A DNA stretch of 64,000 nt from Pseudomonas saliphila (lineage in GTDB: Bacteria > Pseudomonadota > Gammaproteobacteria > Pseudomonadales > Pseudomonadaceae), in the NCBI RefSeq assembly GCF_008638345.1, contig NZ_VTVA01000016.1, positions 1 through 64,000 on the forward strand. The letters run 5' to 3'. Both the position numbers and the translations under genes were made by a program. This document shows, one piece after another, positions 8,367-16,110 of the stretch (position 1 is the stretch's first letter; the number at the start of each line of letters is the position of its first letter). The notes beneath the pieces are model-generated. The model made no database searches and had not been told where the DNA came from. It worked only from the letters and a program-made list of their open reading frames with translations.

Positions 8367-9227
8367 ATGGATAGCACTCTGCGCGCCGCCTTGCTCAAGC
8401 TGCACGGCCAGTCAACACTGCCCGCCAGCCAGTTCACCCCCGCTCAACGCAGCGCCCTTGATGGCTTTGCCCGGCAAACCGGCGCGGTGACTTGCCAACG
8501 GCAGGGGCGCGGCGATGTGTACCGCGTCAGCGATTCGCAACTGTTTAACATCCACCTAGCCGGACTCTCCCCCCAGGTCGAGATGCCAAACACTGAAAGT
8601 TTACCGCTTCGCGCGCAACACATCGCTCATGCGCGAAACAGCAAGGCACGCAATCACCAGCATGACAGCTACTACCCCCAGCTGAAGGCAGTCGGTGACC
8701 GAGTGTTCTGGCATCAGGACGAAAACGGCAACCAGCTCCCGCTCAGCCAGCTCACCCAGAATTACGGCGCAGCCAGCTTGCGACTACAGGCCGAGGACAG
8801 CTGGCAAACCTCACAGCCGCTCTGGCTGGTGGAAAACCAGGCGCTGTTCGATCGTACCGATTGGCTGCCGGCAGATACCCAAGCGACCTTGTTGTACTAC
8901 GGCGGACAGCTGGATGGCCGACTCCTAGCCTGGCTGGCGAGGCAACCACGCGCCAGCCGCGTGATACTGTTCCCGGACTATGACGGTGTCGGGCTGGCCA
9001 ATGTTGCGCGGCTTGTCGCGCTGCTCGGTGAAGCCTGCGAATGCTGGTTGATGCCTGACTGGCAAACCAGGCTGGAACGCTACGGCAGCCACAGGCTATG
9101 GCAGGACACCTACCGCGAGTTCAACAGTGTCGTATCACAATTACCGGATTACCTGAGCCCCTTAACAGATCGCATGTGCCAGACGGGTTTGGCACTGGAG
9201 CAGGAAGCCGTGTGGCTACCGGTTTGA
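8367..9227 (+). CDS. jetD: Wadjet JetD (TOPRIM nuclease, DUF2220-type)
   Basis: A nuclease subunit of about 286 residues with a C-terminal TOPRIM domain. The conserved glutamate is in LVENQALF near residue 157, and the D-x-D-x-G element FPDYDGVGLANV lies near residues 199-210. JetD cuts plasmid DNA captured by the JetABC complex. The start at 8367 has a GGAAG site and follows the jetC stop by two bases. JetD proteins are often nearer 380 residues, so this one has a short N-terminal region. All catalytic motifs I can check are present, so the system looks intact. Confidence 0.88.
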   Translation: MDSTLRAALLKLHGQSTLPASQFTPAQRSALDGFARQTGAVTCQRQGRGDVYRVSDSQLFNIHLAGLSPQVEMPNTESLPLRAQHIAHARNSKARNHQHDSYYPQLKAVGDRVFWHQDENGNQLPLSQLTQNYGAASLRLQAEDSWQTSQPLWLVENQALFDRTDWLPADTQATLLYYGGQLDGRLLAWLARQPRASRVILFPDYDGVGLANVARLVALLGEACECWLMPDWQTRLERYGSHRLWQDTYREFNSVVSQLPDYLSPLTDRMCQTGLALEQEAVWLPV

Positions 9228-9520
9228 GGTTCAGCCTCATAAGCTTTTTTATCAAACAAGACATTCATGTCGATATTTTCTATAGCCGACCTCTGAATCT
9301 AGTCGAGCTTCCCCCGCTGAAAACCGGGAGTACCAAACCAGTTGTCCGCTGCAGCCGTAATAAATTGTAGAGGCAACAAAGGCCGAATTCGTGGTCTTGT
9401 CCGCCCCTTATCATTTCAAAAGCTGAGCCAGGCAGCAGCGGATGGGTTATGCAGCGTCTCCCTAGCTCATGAATTGCTTGTTTGTAGGGCCGTCCCCGTA
9501 TCCTACGTAACGCCAAAATC
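9228..9520. other. Convergent intergenic gap between jetD and recombinase gene
   Basis: About 290 bases between two convergent operons. It is AT-richer than the Wadjet genes. I see no convincing gene, no strong hairpin with a T-tract and no att-like repeat. Confidence 0.5.
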
Positions 9521-12500
9521 CTACGGTTTTCCAACTCTACTTCCGGCGACCATTATCGCAAGCATGTGAAAGACGTAGTTCAGCAGCTGCGAGGAAAACT
9601 GCTTTATGTGCTTCCTTTTACCAATGATTTCTTTTTCGTTGATATGCCTTAATCTCAGATATGCCTGAACCGAGCTGCCCTGGGAGACCTCTTGCATTTG
9701 GTAGCTTATGCCTAGCGAACGCCAGGTATCCAGCTCTTCAATGGAAACCTTTGGAGCTACTAAAATATTCAAGCCCCAGCGTCCTTTAGGTATGACCCGT
9801 TCAAGTGAATTTACAAATTTTGCTGCATCTTCAAAGTGGGTAAACCGTGTACCTGGCTTCGCTTGGCTCGTGTTATTTTTCCAATATTCTATACACCACC
9901 TAATTCCTATACTGTCTTCGCCGTATGCGTCCCGAAGAAGCGAGATCACCTTATCAGTCTCAGCCGCGGTCGCTCTATCTTGAGGTCTTATCGGCGCCAA
10001 GGGGATTCCGATGGCCTTTGGGGCCACATCCTTGGGGAAGTGTCGACTGTTTCCGGCCTTTGTAGTTAAGCTTTGTATTTCCTTAGCAGCCTCACGCCAT
10101 CCAAGTATTTTGTTTTTATCAATGGCATAACGCACAGAAAGCGTAAGGACAGGGTCACCATCCTCCAGATCACGAAGTACAGCGTGGCAATCACGAACTG
10201 TTGGCTTCGGTCTCAAAGGCGTGTAGGGAGCTTCTTCAGTCGCAACAGTGCTTAACGTTTTTGTCTTAAAGGTCCGAGACATCGGCGCAAGCCGTTTTAA
10301 AATCTCGGGCCGCATAGCTGAAAGCCTGACTGTTTCGTCATTAGCAATGAAATACGGATTTATGGCCTTAGACGAAAGACCACTTAGACGAGAAATTTGC
10401 TCTTTGTCCAGCACTGGATCGAATTTAGCAAGCTGCTGCCAGAAGAGCAGGCTTGTCTCATGAACGTAGTACAAAAATGTTGTATCAGGCACCAGGTGCC
10501 CAGCAAGCCCGACTATCGCACTGTACTTGTCTCGACTACTCATCGGATTTGAGCAGAACAACTCAGAGCGTATTTTTTTGGCCTGCTCAACACTGTATCC
10601 GGTCAGCGTTACAATTAAGTCCGGATTCTCCTCCATCACGACAAATATGTTTGTCAAAGTACTGTGTCTGAAGTGATGGAATGACAGCTCATCCAGGCCC
10701 TGGAAGCTTAGAAGGTCCTTGGTGAGGCCTGAAACGATGCTGCCTCTATAAGGTACACTCACTGCATGCGGTTCTGAAAAAAGCAGTGTGTTTATGTGGT
10801 TCTTGTTTTGAGCAAGACGGTGGTTTAAATACTGACGAAACCGTTCTAGCTCGTTAGGCAGCAGCAGTAAGTAAACGGGAATTCTTCGACGTGCCGAGTC
10901 GGTTTTATTGTTCCCGTAGCGATTATTTACCACATAGAACCAGTACTCATCAGACTTTTCGATGTCTGACAGTCTCAGCTTGAGCAGCTCCCCTCGCCGC
11001 AGGCCGGTGCGGTATGCCAGGATCAGGAGCACAGCAAGACCTTCCTTTGTGTCTAGGTCAACGCCCGTCAGGTTTCGCACGCCTCGAATCATGGCTTGGT
11101 AGTTGTGCTCCGGGATGTACCCTGTCCTGACCTGTGGCTGTAACTGTGTATCGCCCGCGCACTCAAAAAAGCCGGTTAACTCGGGTAGTCCGTAATGATC
11201 CGACTGGGTTGCGAATCGATGTAAATCCCGCAAGCGAGCTTGGAGATAATTCAGGGACTTGATTTTCTCCCCAGGCTTGAAGGTAAGTATCTGCCGATAG
11301 ACCTGTTCGAGCTCGCTTTCATCCATATCATCGATGTCAGCTTCGTTTGTATGAAACAGCCAAAGACTTCCCAACTCGGAAAAGTAACGCGAAGCCGAAG
11401 ACACCTTGATTTTGCGTGTGACAAGACAGTCGAGGAGCCAGTCGACCAGAAGGGCAGCGTTCAACGTGAGCGCTTGGCCACCTATTTCCTGCAGCCGCGC
11501 TATGGCACGAGCTGGCGTATTTTTTATTCCGGAAATCTCGGTATGCAAAGCAGCACTAATTTGCTTTATAAGAGCGTCTACTGATCTCTTTTCCCCGGAA
11601 TCTGAGTAGCTGTTTTGGGCTCCGTGGTTTAGAGAGGTTTTTGGCTGGCCACTTTTCCAGGCGATCTGCGCGCCGCTTAGGGAAAATGCCTTTGGTGTGG
11701 CGTCGTCAAGAGTTTTCAGAAGCCACTTCTGTAACAATTTCGACGGTAGCGACACTGAACCAACACGACCCGCTGCGCACTCTAGCAATGCTTGCGGCAA
11801 CTCAACATCAGGTAATGTTTCTGTAACCGCTTGAGCACCTTGGCAGAAGGCGCTGAGACTAGTGATCGAATTTTTTTGAGTGCTGCCTGCCAGCCTCTTC
11901 CTCAGAATCTCCCAGACGTCAGATTGATTACGCTCTCCAGATTCTCTTAGGTCGGTGTATTTCTTTATGTGCTGAAACTGAACGAGCTGTCCGAGTGTTC
12001 TATTGTCTGGATAAAACCTATTGAGTGATTGCCATTTTGTGCCGCTTTCGTCAGAAGCCTTTTCATTCAGGGGGTCTTTATCACCAATTAAGATCAAATC
12101 TATCCAAGCAAACGCACCGTTGTCCCCGGCAATTTGTAATGGCTTAGGCTCACTAACGAGCACATTGGCGAGGCTGGTGACTGCTCGGGGATTTGCCAAG
12201 CCTCCATAAAAAACTGCTGAAATAAGTACATCGGCCAGCCTGGTTTCTGGATCTGATGAATGCTTTTCGATAGCCAACTGGTGCAGCCAACTCTGGTACA
12301 GCTTGCCGGCCCTGATGCCTGCCTTGAAATTGGTATGACTTCGGCTAGTGGTCGTCCTCGAAACACTGACAATAATTGCCGGGATGTCCAGTTGCCATAA
12401 ACCTTGCTCATTGCCTTTCGCTACGAAATCAGCCAGAAACTCGTAAGCGATCTTAAGCCTTTTAATATCAGGGTATTCCGTCCTGAGAAAGCGTTGAAAG

Positions 12501-12670
12501 TTTTGTACTTGAGCGCCAAACTCCTCAGGATCAAGGGGACATCCCGATAGTGCAGGCAGGTGAGTAGCTATCAAGCCGGGCATAGCGTCATGCACCTGCG
12601 CTTTAGCATTCGAGTAATTTATGTCATTTCTTTTTGCCCGCAAAGCCGAGCCATACAGAGGCCTACTCAT
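9521..12670 (-). CDS. Giant tyrosine recombinase with C-terminal extension
   Basis: About 1049 residues. The catalytic domain of a phage-integrase-type tyrosine recombinase lies in the centre: first arginine in AYRTGLRRGELLKL near residue 555, HHFRHS near residue 665, GLAGH near residue 720 and the nucleophile in FLYYVH near residue 735. Ordinary integrases of this class are 300-450 residues and end soon after the tyrosine. This protein has about 550 residues before the catalytic domain and over 300 after it. The ATG at 12670 overlaps the stop of the upstream recombinase (ATGAGTAG). It is the last gene of a three-gene module beside the island's attachment site, so it most likely catalyses island integration or excision. 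Confidence 0.85.
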   Translation of the reverse strand: MSRPLYGSALRAKRNDINYSNAKAQVHDAMPGLIATHLPALSGCPLDPEEFGAQVQNFQRFLRTEYPDIKRLKIAYEFLADFVAKGNEQGLWQLDIPAIIVSVSRTTTSRSHTNFKAGIRAGKLYQSWLHQLAIEKHSSDPETRLADVLISAVFYGGLANPRAVTSLANVLVSEPKPLQIAGDNGAFAWIDLILIGDKDPLNEKASDESGTKWQSLNRFYPDNRTLGQLVQFQHIKKYTDLRESGERNQSDVWEILRKRLAGSTQKNSITSLSAFCQGAQAVTETLPDVELPQALLECAAGRVGSVSLPSKLLQKWLLKTLDDATPKAFSLSGAQIAWKSGQPKTSLNHGAQNSYSDSGEKRSVDALIKQISAALHTEISGIKNTPARAIARLQEIGGQALTLNAALLVDWLLDCLVTRKIKVSSASRYFSELGSLWLFHTNEADIDDMDESELEQVYRQILTFKPGEKIKSLNYLQARLRDLHRFATQSDHYGLPELTGFFECAGDTQLQPQVRTGYIPEHNYQAMIRGVRNLTGVDLDTKEGLAVLLILAYRTGLRRGELLKLRLSDIEKSDEYWFYVVNNRYGNNKTDSARRRIPVYLLLLPNELERFRQYLNHRLAQNKNHINTLLFSEPHAVSVPYRGSIVSGLTKDLLSFQGLDELSFHHFRHSTLTNIFVVMEENPDLIVTLTGYSVEQAKKIRSELFCSNPMSSRDKYSAIVGLAGHLVPDTTFLYYVHETSLLFWQQLAKFDPVLDKEQISRLSGLSSKAINPYFIANDETVRLSAMRPEILKRLAPMSRTFKTKTLSTVATEEAPYTPLRPKPTVRDCHAVLRDLEDGDPVLTLSVRYAIDKNKILGWREAAKEIQSLTTKAGNSRHFPKDVAPKAIGIPLAPIRPQDRATAAETDKVISLLRDAYGEDSIGIRWCIEYWKNNTSQAKPGTRFTHFEDAAKFVNSLERVIPKGRWGLNILVAPKVSIEELDTWRSLGISYQMQEVSQGSSVQAYLRLRHINEKEIIGKRKHIKQFSSQLLNYVFHMLAIMVAGSRVGKP

Positions 12671-14957
12671 GAGCACGGCCTTGGTCGGTAAGAGGGATGA
12701 TTCCCAACCTACTAAAAAGCTGCTCTATCACCAGAGCAATCGTCTCCAGCGCCTTAATGCTCATTCCGCTATATCGGGTTAGTCCTTCCTGTCCTGGCTT
12801 CGCATGACCCATCCAGGTATCGATTGATTCTCCAGTAACCTCTTTTTGCCTTAGCAGGTAGCTGCGTAAAAAATGACGGTGCCAGTTCGATGGCAGACCT
12901 AAAGTACCCGCCCAGAGATCTTCAACACTTTTAGGGGAGACAGAAACTATGCTGAATTCGTCAGCCATGTCACCCTGCTGTACGAAGAAGAACAGTCGGC
13001 CTTTCCCATTGAGTGCGTCTCCGAGCTGTTTACCAAATGTCGGGGATAAGCTCTGCATCTGGATATGCAGTCTTTCCAGGTGTTTGTTGTAGAGCTTGAT
13101 TTGGGTTACGGCGGTGTCTGGCAGTACGAGGGTCCGCGCAGAGCTGGAGGTCAGTCGCGATTCCTTATCTGAAATGAAGATTTTTTTACTTATCAGGTCG
13201 ATGTGGTCGATGTCATCAAAGGGATCTATAACGGGGCGATGACCAGTAGCAATATTCAGAAGATGGATTGTGTACATCACGTACCGGTTGTGTACTTCGA
13301 TCCAGCTTCGGTCTTTTAATCGCTGAAGGCTTTTCTGTAGGTGGTCAAAAATTGCGACAACTGCTTCTTCCTTGACCACCAACTGCGAGCCGCCAAGCTC
13401 GGCTTTACTCTCATCTGGATCTGGAGTTTCAGTCCTCAGCTCGGTTTTCAGGTATCTTTGATAAGCCCTATAGATGGAAACGGTGTCATATTGGGTGTAA
13501 TAAAGCCCTGCCTCCTGGATGTCAGGGCTTCCAATAATCAGGGCGATCAGAACATCATCTACTCCCTGACGATGTAGGTAATTCGCCAGGTGATCAGCAA
13601 TTTTGCTGACCGACAACTTGGTAGAGTTCGCTTTATTGATCCTTTTGAGAAGCTCCTCAGCTTGAAGCTCCAGCTCTTTGCCATCAGGAAGGGAACGAAC
13701 CACCTTCGCGGCGCAGGGCACTGGCATCACCACGGCAGCTTTTTGCTGATCCAGCAGTCGCTGTTGCTTTTCGGGTAGCCGATGCGGTGGTAGTTCGTAG
13801 CGGTATAGCCAGTAGATACTGCCTGACTGTCCTAAACGGTATGCATCGCCGGTTTCATGAAAATCACCAGTTCGAGCTACCTGCCTAGCCTGTAGAAGCT
13901 TTTCGGGCTTACGACCTGTCGCCAGTACCAGATACAGCATGTACGAAACATCGCAGAATTCCATCCGGCTTGCGAGCTCCGACAGCAGTATCCCCACTTC
14001 GTATTTGGTTAGTCTGTTAGTCAGGCAAACCAGTCTCTTCTCGCGCCTTTCAACGACGCCGGCTACGACCTTCGCGTGCATAGCACTCAGGGCATACGAT
14101 CTCCGCAAACTGGCTGGGGCAGTTTTTTCAGCCTGTGCTGCCAGAAAAACACCCGGGGTTTGGTGGTCCGCACGGTACTCTGAGGTCTCTTGTGTTACGT
14201 CCGATAGGGTCGTCTGCAGCGACAATTCGATATAACCTGGTGTTTCGTCTGTCTCAAGCGCATATCGCGTGCTGACTGATTGAGAGACTGTATATATCAG
14301 AGAACCACCGCTTCTTTGACCGCCGACCGAGAAAGTGCCCTCATCTTCAGAAGCGTTGCGTCGTGTACGTTTGTTCTTAAGATTTCTCGAAACGACATCT
14401 TCCAGTATTCGCCGCACTGGCATCAGCCGCTGCTGGGCGTAGCTTTTATGTGAGGCGGCCAGGCTGCCCAAGATCAAATCAATGCTTCCTAACAGGCTCT
14501 CCAAGGTGCGGCTTGCAATAGGCAGCAGCTTTTCAACCTCGAGGCTATTCAGACGTTTACTAGTTTTTGCACGATCCTCGACGAGTAGACGATACGCAGA
14601 CATTGCTCGCAGCGTCCTTCCCAAATCTCCAAATGCCTTTTGGTGTTCAAGGGCGGCTAATAGGACGAAGGACTGCAAATTTTGTAGTGATGCTGACGGA
14701 GGAGGTGTACACAAAAAAGCCTCGGCTTGCGCCTCCGTGATTTGCTTCTTCTCCCGCAGCTGTCCAAGAAAGTTTTTTAAATGCTCCTCACAAGGATCAT
14801 CATGTGGGGAGGCACTGGCATACTGCTGTGCGAGGTCCTTTAAATCATGACCATATTCAGAATCCAGCACGCATCCAGATAGAATTTCGTTCGCCCGTCG
14901 CACGAGGACATTAGTAGTGTGTGCGTCATGCTCCAGCCTCATCAGTATTTGAATCAC
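12663..14957 (-). CDS. Second large tyrosine recombinase-like protein
   Basis: A protein of about 764 residues whose C-terminal 200 residues hold a tyrosine-recombinase catalytic set: R in ATGHRPVIDP, H-x-x-R in WHRHFLRS, MGHAKPGQ, and the tyrosine in TRYSGM close to the C terminus. The N-terminal 450 residues are not recognisable. The GTG at 14957 gives a short gap after the upstream gene; an ATG at 14942 and a GTG at 15062 (90-base overlap) are alternatives. It overlaps the next gene by eight bases. Two recombinases of unequal length from one transcript suggest a heteromeric integrase, as in other multi-recombinase elements. That is inferred from layout. Confidence 0.82.
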   Translation of the reverse strand: MIQILMRLEHDAHTTNVLVRRANEILSGCVLDSEYGHDLKDLAQQYASASPHDDPCEEHLKNFLGQLREKKQITEAQAEAFLCTPPPSASLQNLQSFVLLAALEHQKAFGDLGRTLRAMSAYRLLVEDRAKTSKRLNSLEVEKLLPIASRTLESLLGSIDLILGSLAASHKSYAQQRLMPVRRILEDVVSRNLKNKRTRRNASEDEGTFSVGGQRSGGSLIYTVSQSVSTRYALETDETPGYIELSLQTTLSDVTQETSEYRADHQTPGVFLAAQAEKTAPASLRRSYALSAMHAKVVAGVVERREKRLVCLTNRLTKYEVGILLSELASRMEFCDVSYMLYLVLATGRKPEKLLQARQVARTGDFHETGDAYRLGQSGSIYWLYRYELPPHRLPEKQQRLLDQQKAAVVMPVPCAAKVVRSLPDGKELELQAEELLKRINKANSTKLSVSKIADHLANYLHRQGVDDVLIALIIGSPDIQEAGLYYTQYDTVSIYRAYQRYLKTELRTETPDPDESKAELGGSQLVVKEEAVVAIFDHLQKSLQRLKDRSWIEVHNRYVMYTIHLLNIATGHRPVIDPFDDIDHIDLISKKIFISDKESRLTSSSARTLVLPDTAVTQIKLYNKHLERLHIQMQSLSPTFGKQLGDALNGKGRLFFFVQQGDMADEFSIVSVSPKSVEDLWAGTLGLPSNWHRHFLRSYLLRQKEVTGESIDTWMGHAKPGQEGLTRYSGMSIKALETIALVIEQLFSRLGIIPLTDQGRAHE

Positions 14958-14971
14958 TGCTGCTCTCGCGT

Positions 14972-15544
14972 TTAATTCAGTATTTGTTCTAACAGGCTTG
15001 GTTCTAACTGGGTGTCTGCTGGGTTGGCGATTCTCTGTGCGGCAGCTCGTGATATACCACACAGACGCTCAAGCGCTGTAGCCGGTGTACGTGGTCTGTC
15101 ACCGGAGAAAATTCTTGGCCATAGCACTTTTTGGGTGCTCAGCAGTTGGTAGGCCTCTGTTCTGTAGCGCTCATTACTGCCCGCGGCGCTCAGCACTCCC
15201 AGCTCAGCCATTACTGCCCACGCCTCCATATTTGGCGGGGATTCTTCATGAACGACCGCGCAGATCTTTTTGACGCCGCGTCGGCGCAGTTCATGAAACA
15301 GGCGCCACCCAGCAAAAAACAGATATCTCGCCGGCTGTGACTTTTCCTGCACGTCATGCTCGGGCTTTGGCTTTTCCTGCACAACATGCGCGGGCTGTGA
15401 TCGTTGCAAGACCTCCAACATTTCATCACTGAATCGCGCGAGATGTTGCGGGTCCTCGAACGCCAGGGATGCATTCACCAACTCCGCTATTACGGGGTGG
15501 GGCACAAGGTTGCTGAGCTGCAGGTCTCTGTACGACGTCATCAT
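14972..15544 (-). CDS. Small ParB-like accessory protein of the recombinase module
   Basis: A 190-residue protein, first gene of the recombinase operon. The segment YLFFAGWRLFHELRRRGVKKICAVVHEE (shown only in part by its key AGWRLFHELRR) resembles the ParB N-domain pattern: strand, G-x-R-R-like helix, then a strand ending in I/V-x-A-V-V. It is preceded by a LVPHPVIAEL start like the ParB opening. An internal tandem repeat (VQEKPKPEHD / VQEKSQPARY, around residues 55-75) interrupts it. A helix-turn-helix-like GISRAAAQRIAN lies near the C terminus. It probably helps target or regulate the two recombinases. The ParB relation is from pattern alone. Confidence 0.6.
   Translation of the reverse strand: MMTSYRDLQLSNLVPHPVIAELVNASLAFEDPQHLARFSDEMLEVLQRSQPAHVVQEKPKPEHDVQEKSQPARYLFFAGWRLFHELRRRGVKKICAVVHEESPPNMEAWAVMAELGVLSAAGSNERYRTEAYQLLSTQKVLWPRIFSGDRPRTPATALERLCGISRAAAQRIANPADTQLEPSLLEQILN
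15309..15402. repeat. Short tandem repeat inside the ParB-like gene
   Basis: The stretch contains CGGGCTnTGnCTTTTCCTGC-like units repeated about 30 bases apart, with a third partial GCGGGCTGTGA unit. In protein it gives a duplicated VQEK-x-x-P motif. It probably reflects slippage and may vary between related elements. Confidence 0.5.
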
Positions 15545-15861
15545 GTTTTCCTAAAGGCTCCAGGGGTTGGTTCTTGGGCTCGCGCTCTCTAGCACCTGTA
15601 TCGGGTGCCGGCAGGAGTTCGCGACCATCACCGACGAGGCAGGAGGTTAATCTGTAACCCGGCATTTTAGGCAATACTCATAATTATTGTATTTTTGAGC
15701 GTTTTTTATCTGCATCCTGTGCCCGATATTCTCGTTGACCTAAAGATACAGGCATTAATTTACGCTAATTGATTTAAATTACAAAGCAGAGAAACCTTCT
15801 GAAAGTCTTGACATACGCGGTTTACATGAGATTATACGGATTAAGACCTATCAAAACATTT
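15545..15861. other. AT-rich island end, upstream of the recombinase operon
   Basis: No gene is supported here. The first 120 bases contain a GCACC/GGTGC inverted repeat near 15590-15606. Bases 15670-15860 are strongly AT-rich. This is the expected site for the recombinase operon promoter and for recombinase arm sites next to the attachment core. Confidence 0.4.
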
Positions 15862-15862
15862 A

Positions 15863-15919
15863 GGCGGTACTGCCCTCCGAAGGCAGGGGTCACTGGTTCG
15901 AATCCAGTCGGGTGCGCCA
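15863..15919 (+). other. tRNA-Arg(CCG) 3' fragment: attachment site (attR-like)
   Basis: The sequence holds a tRNA 3' part: an anticodon stem CTGCC/GGCAG enclosing CTCCGAA (anticodon CCG, arginine), a variable region, a complete T-arm with GGTTCGAATCC, the acceptor 3' strand CGGGTGC, the discriminator G and an encoded CCA at 15917-15919. The matching 5' acceptor strand (GCACCCG expected) and the D-arm are absent upstream, so it is not a functional tRNA. Displaced 3' tRNA ends are the standard product of integrase-mediated insertion into tRNA genes. Its orientation puts the island on the left and the original tRNA flank on the right. Confidence 0.85.
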
Positions 15920-16110
15920 TTTTTTGTATTTCAATAGCTTGCGCCACCCTCGCTCAGCAATTCTCGCTGGCTTCCTTCGGTCTCGCACATCTCCCGTCTG
16001 TACCGTGTCAAAGCCGCTGCAGCTTTGATCACAAACGGTGCAACCCACCTATCTTCTTGAATTTCCCCCTGAGCCATTCGCTTCAAACGTCACACACCGC
16101 CCCCAATTGG
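15920..16110. other. Gap between attachment site and efflux genes
   Basis: About 190 bases that would be the original downstream flank of the tRNA gene. No coding region or clear terminator is visible apart from the short T-run that directly follows the tRNA fragment. Confidence 0.35.

Noticed and set aside
15843-15919. Functional tRNA-Arg gene
   Set aside because: The seven bases at the expected 5' acceptor position do not pair with the 3' acceptor strand, and the D-arm is missing.
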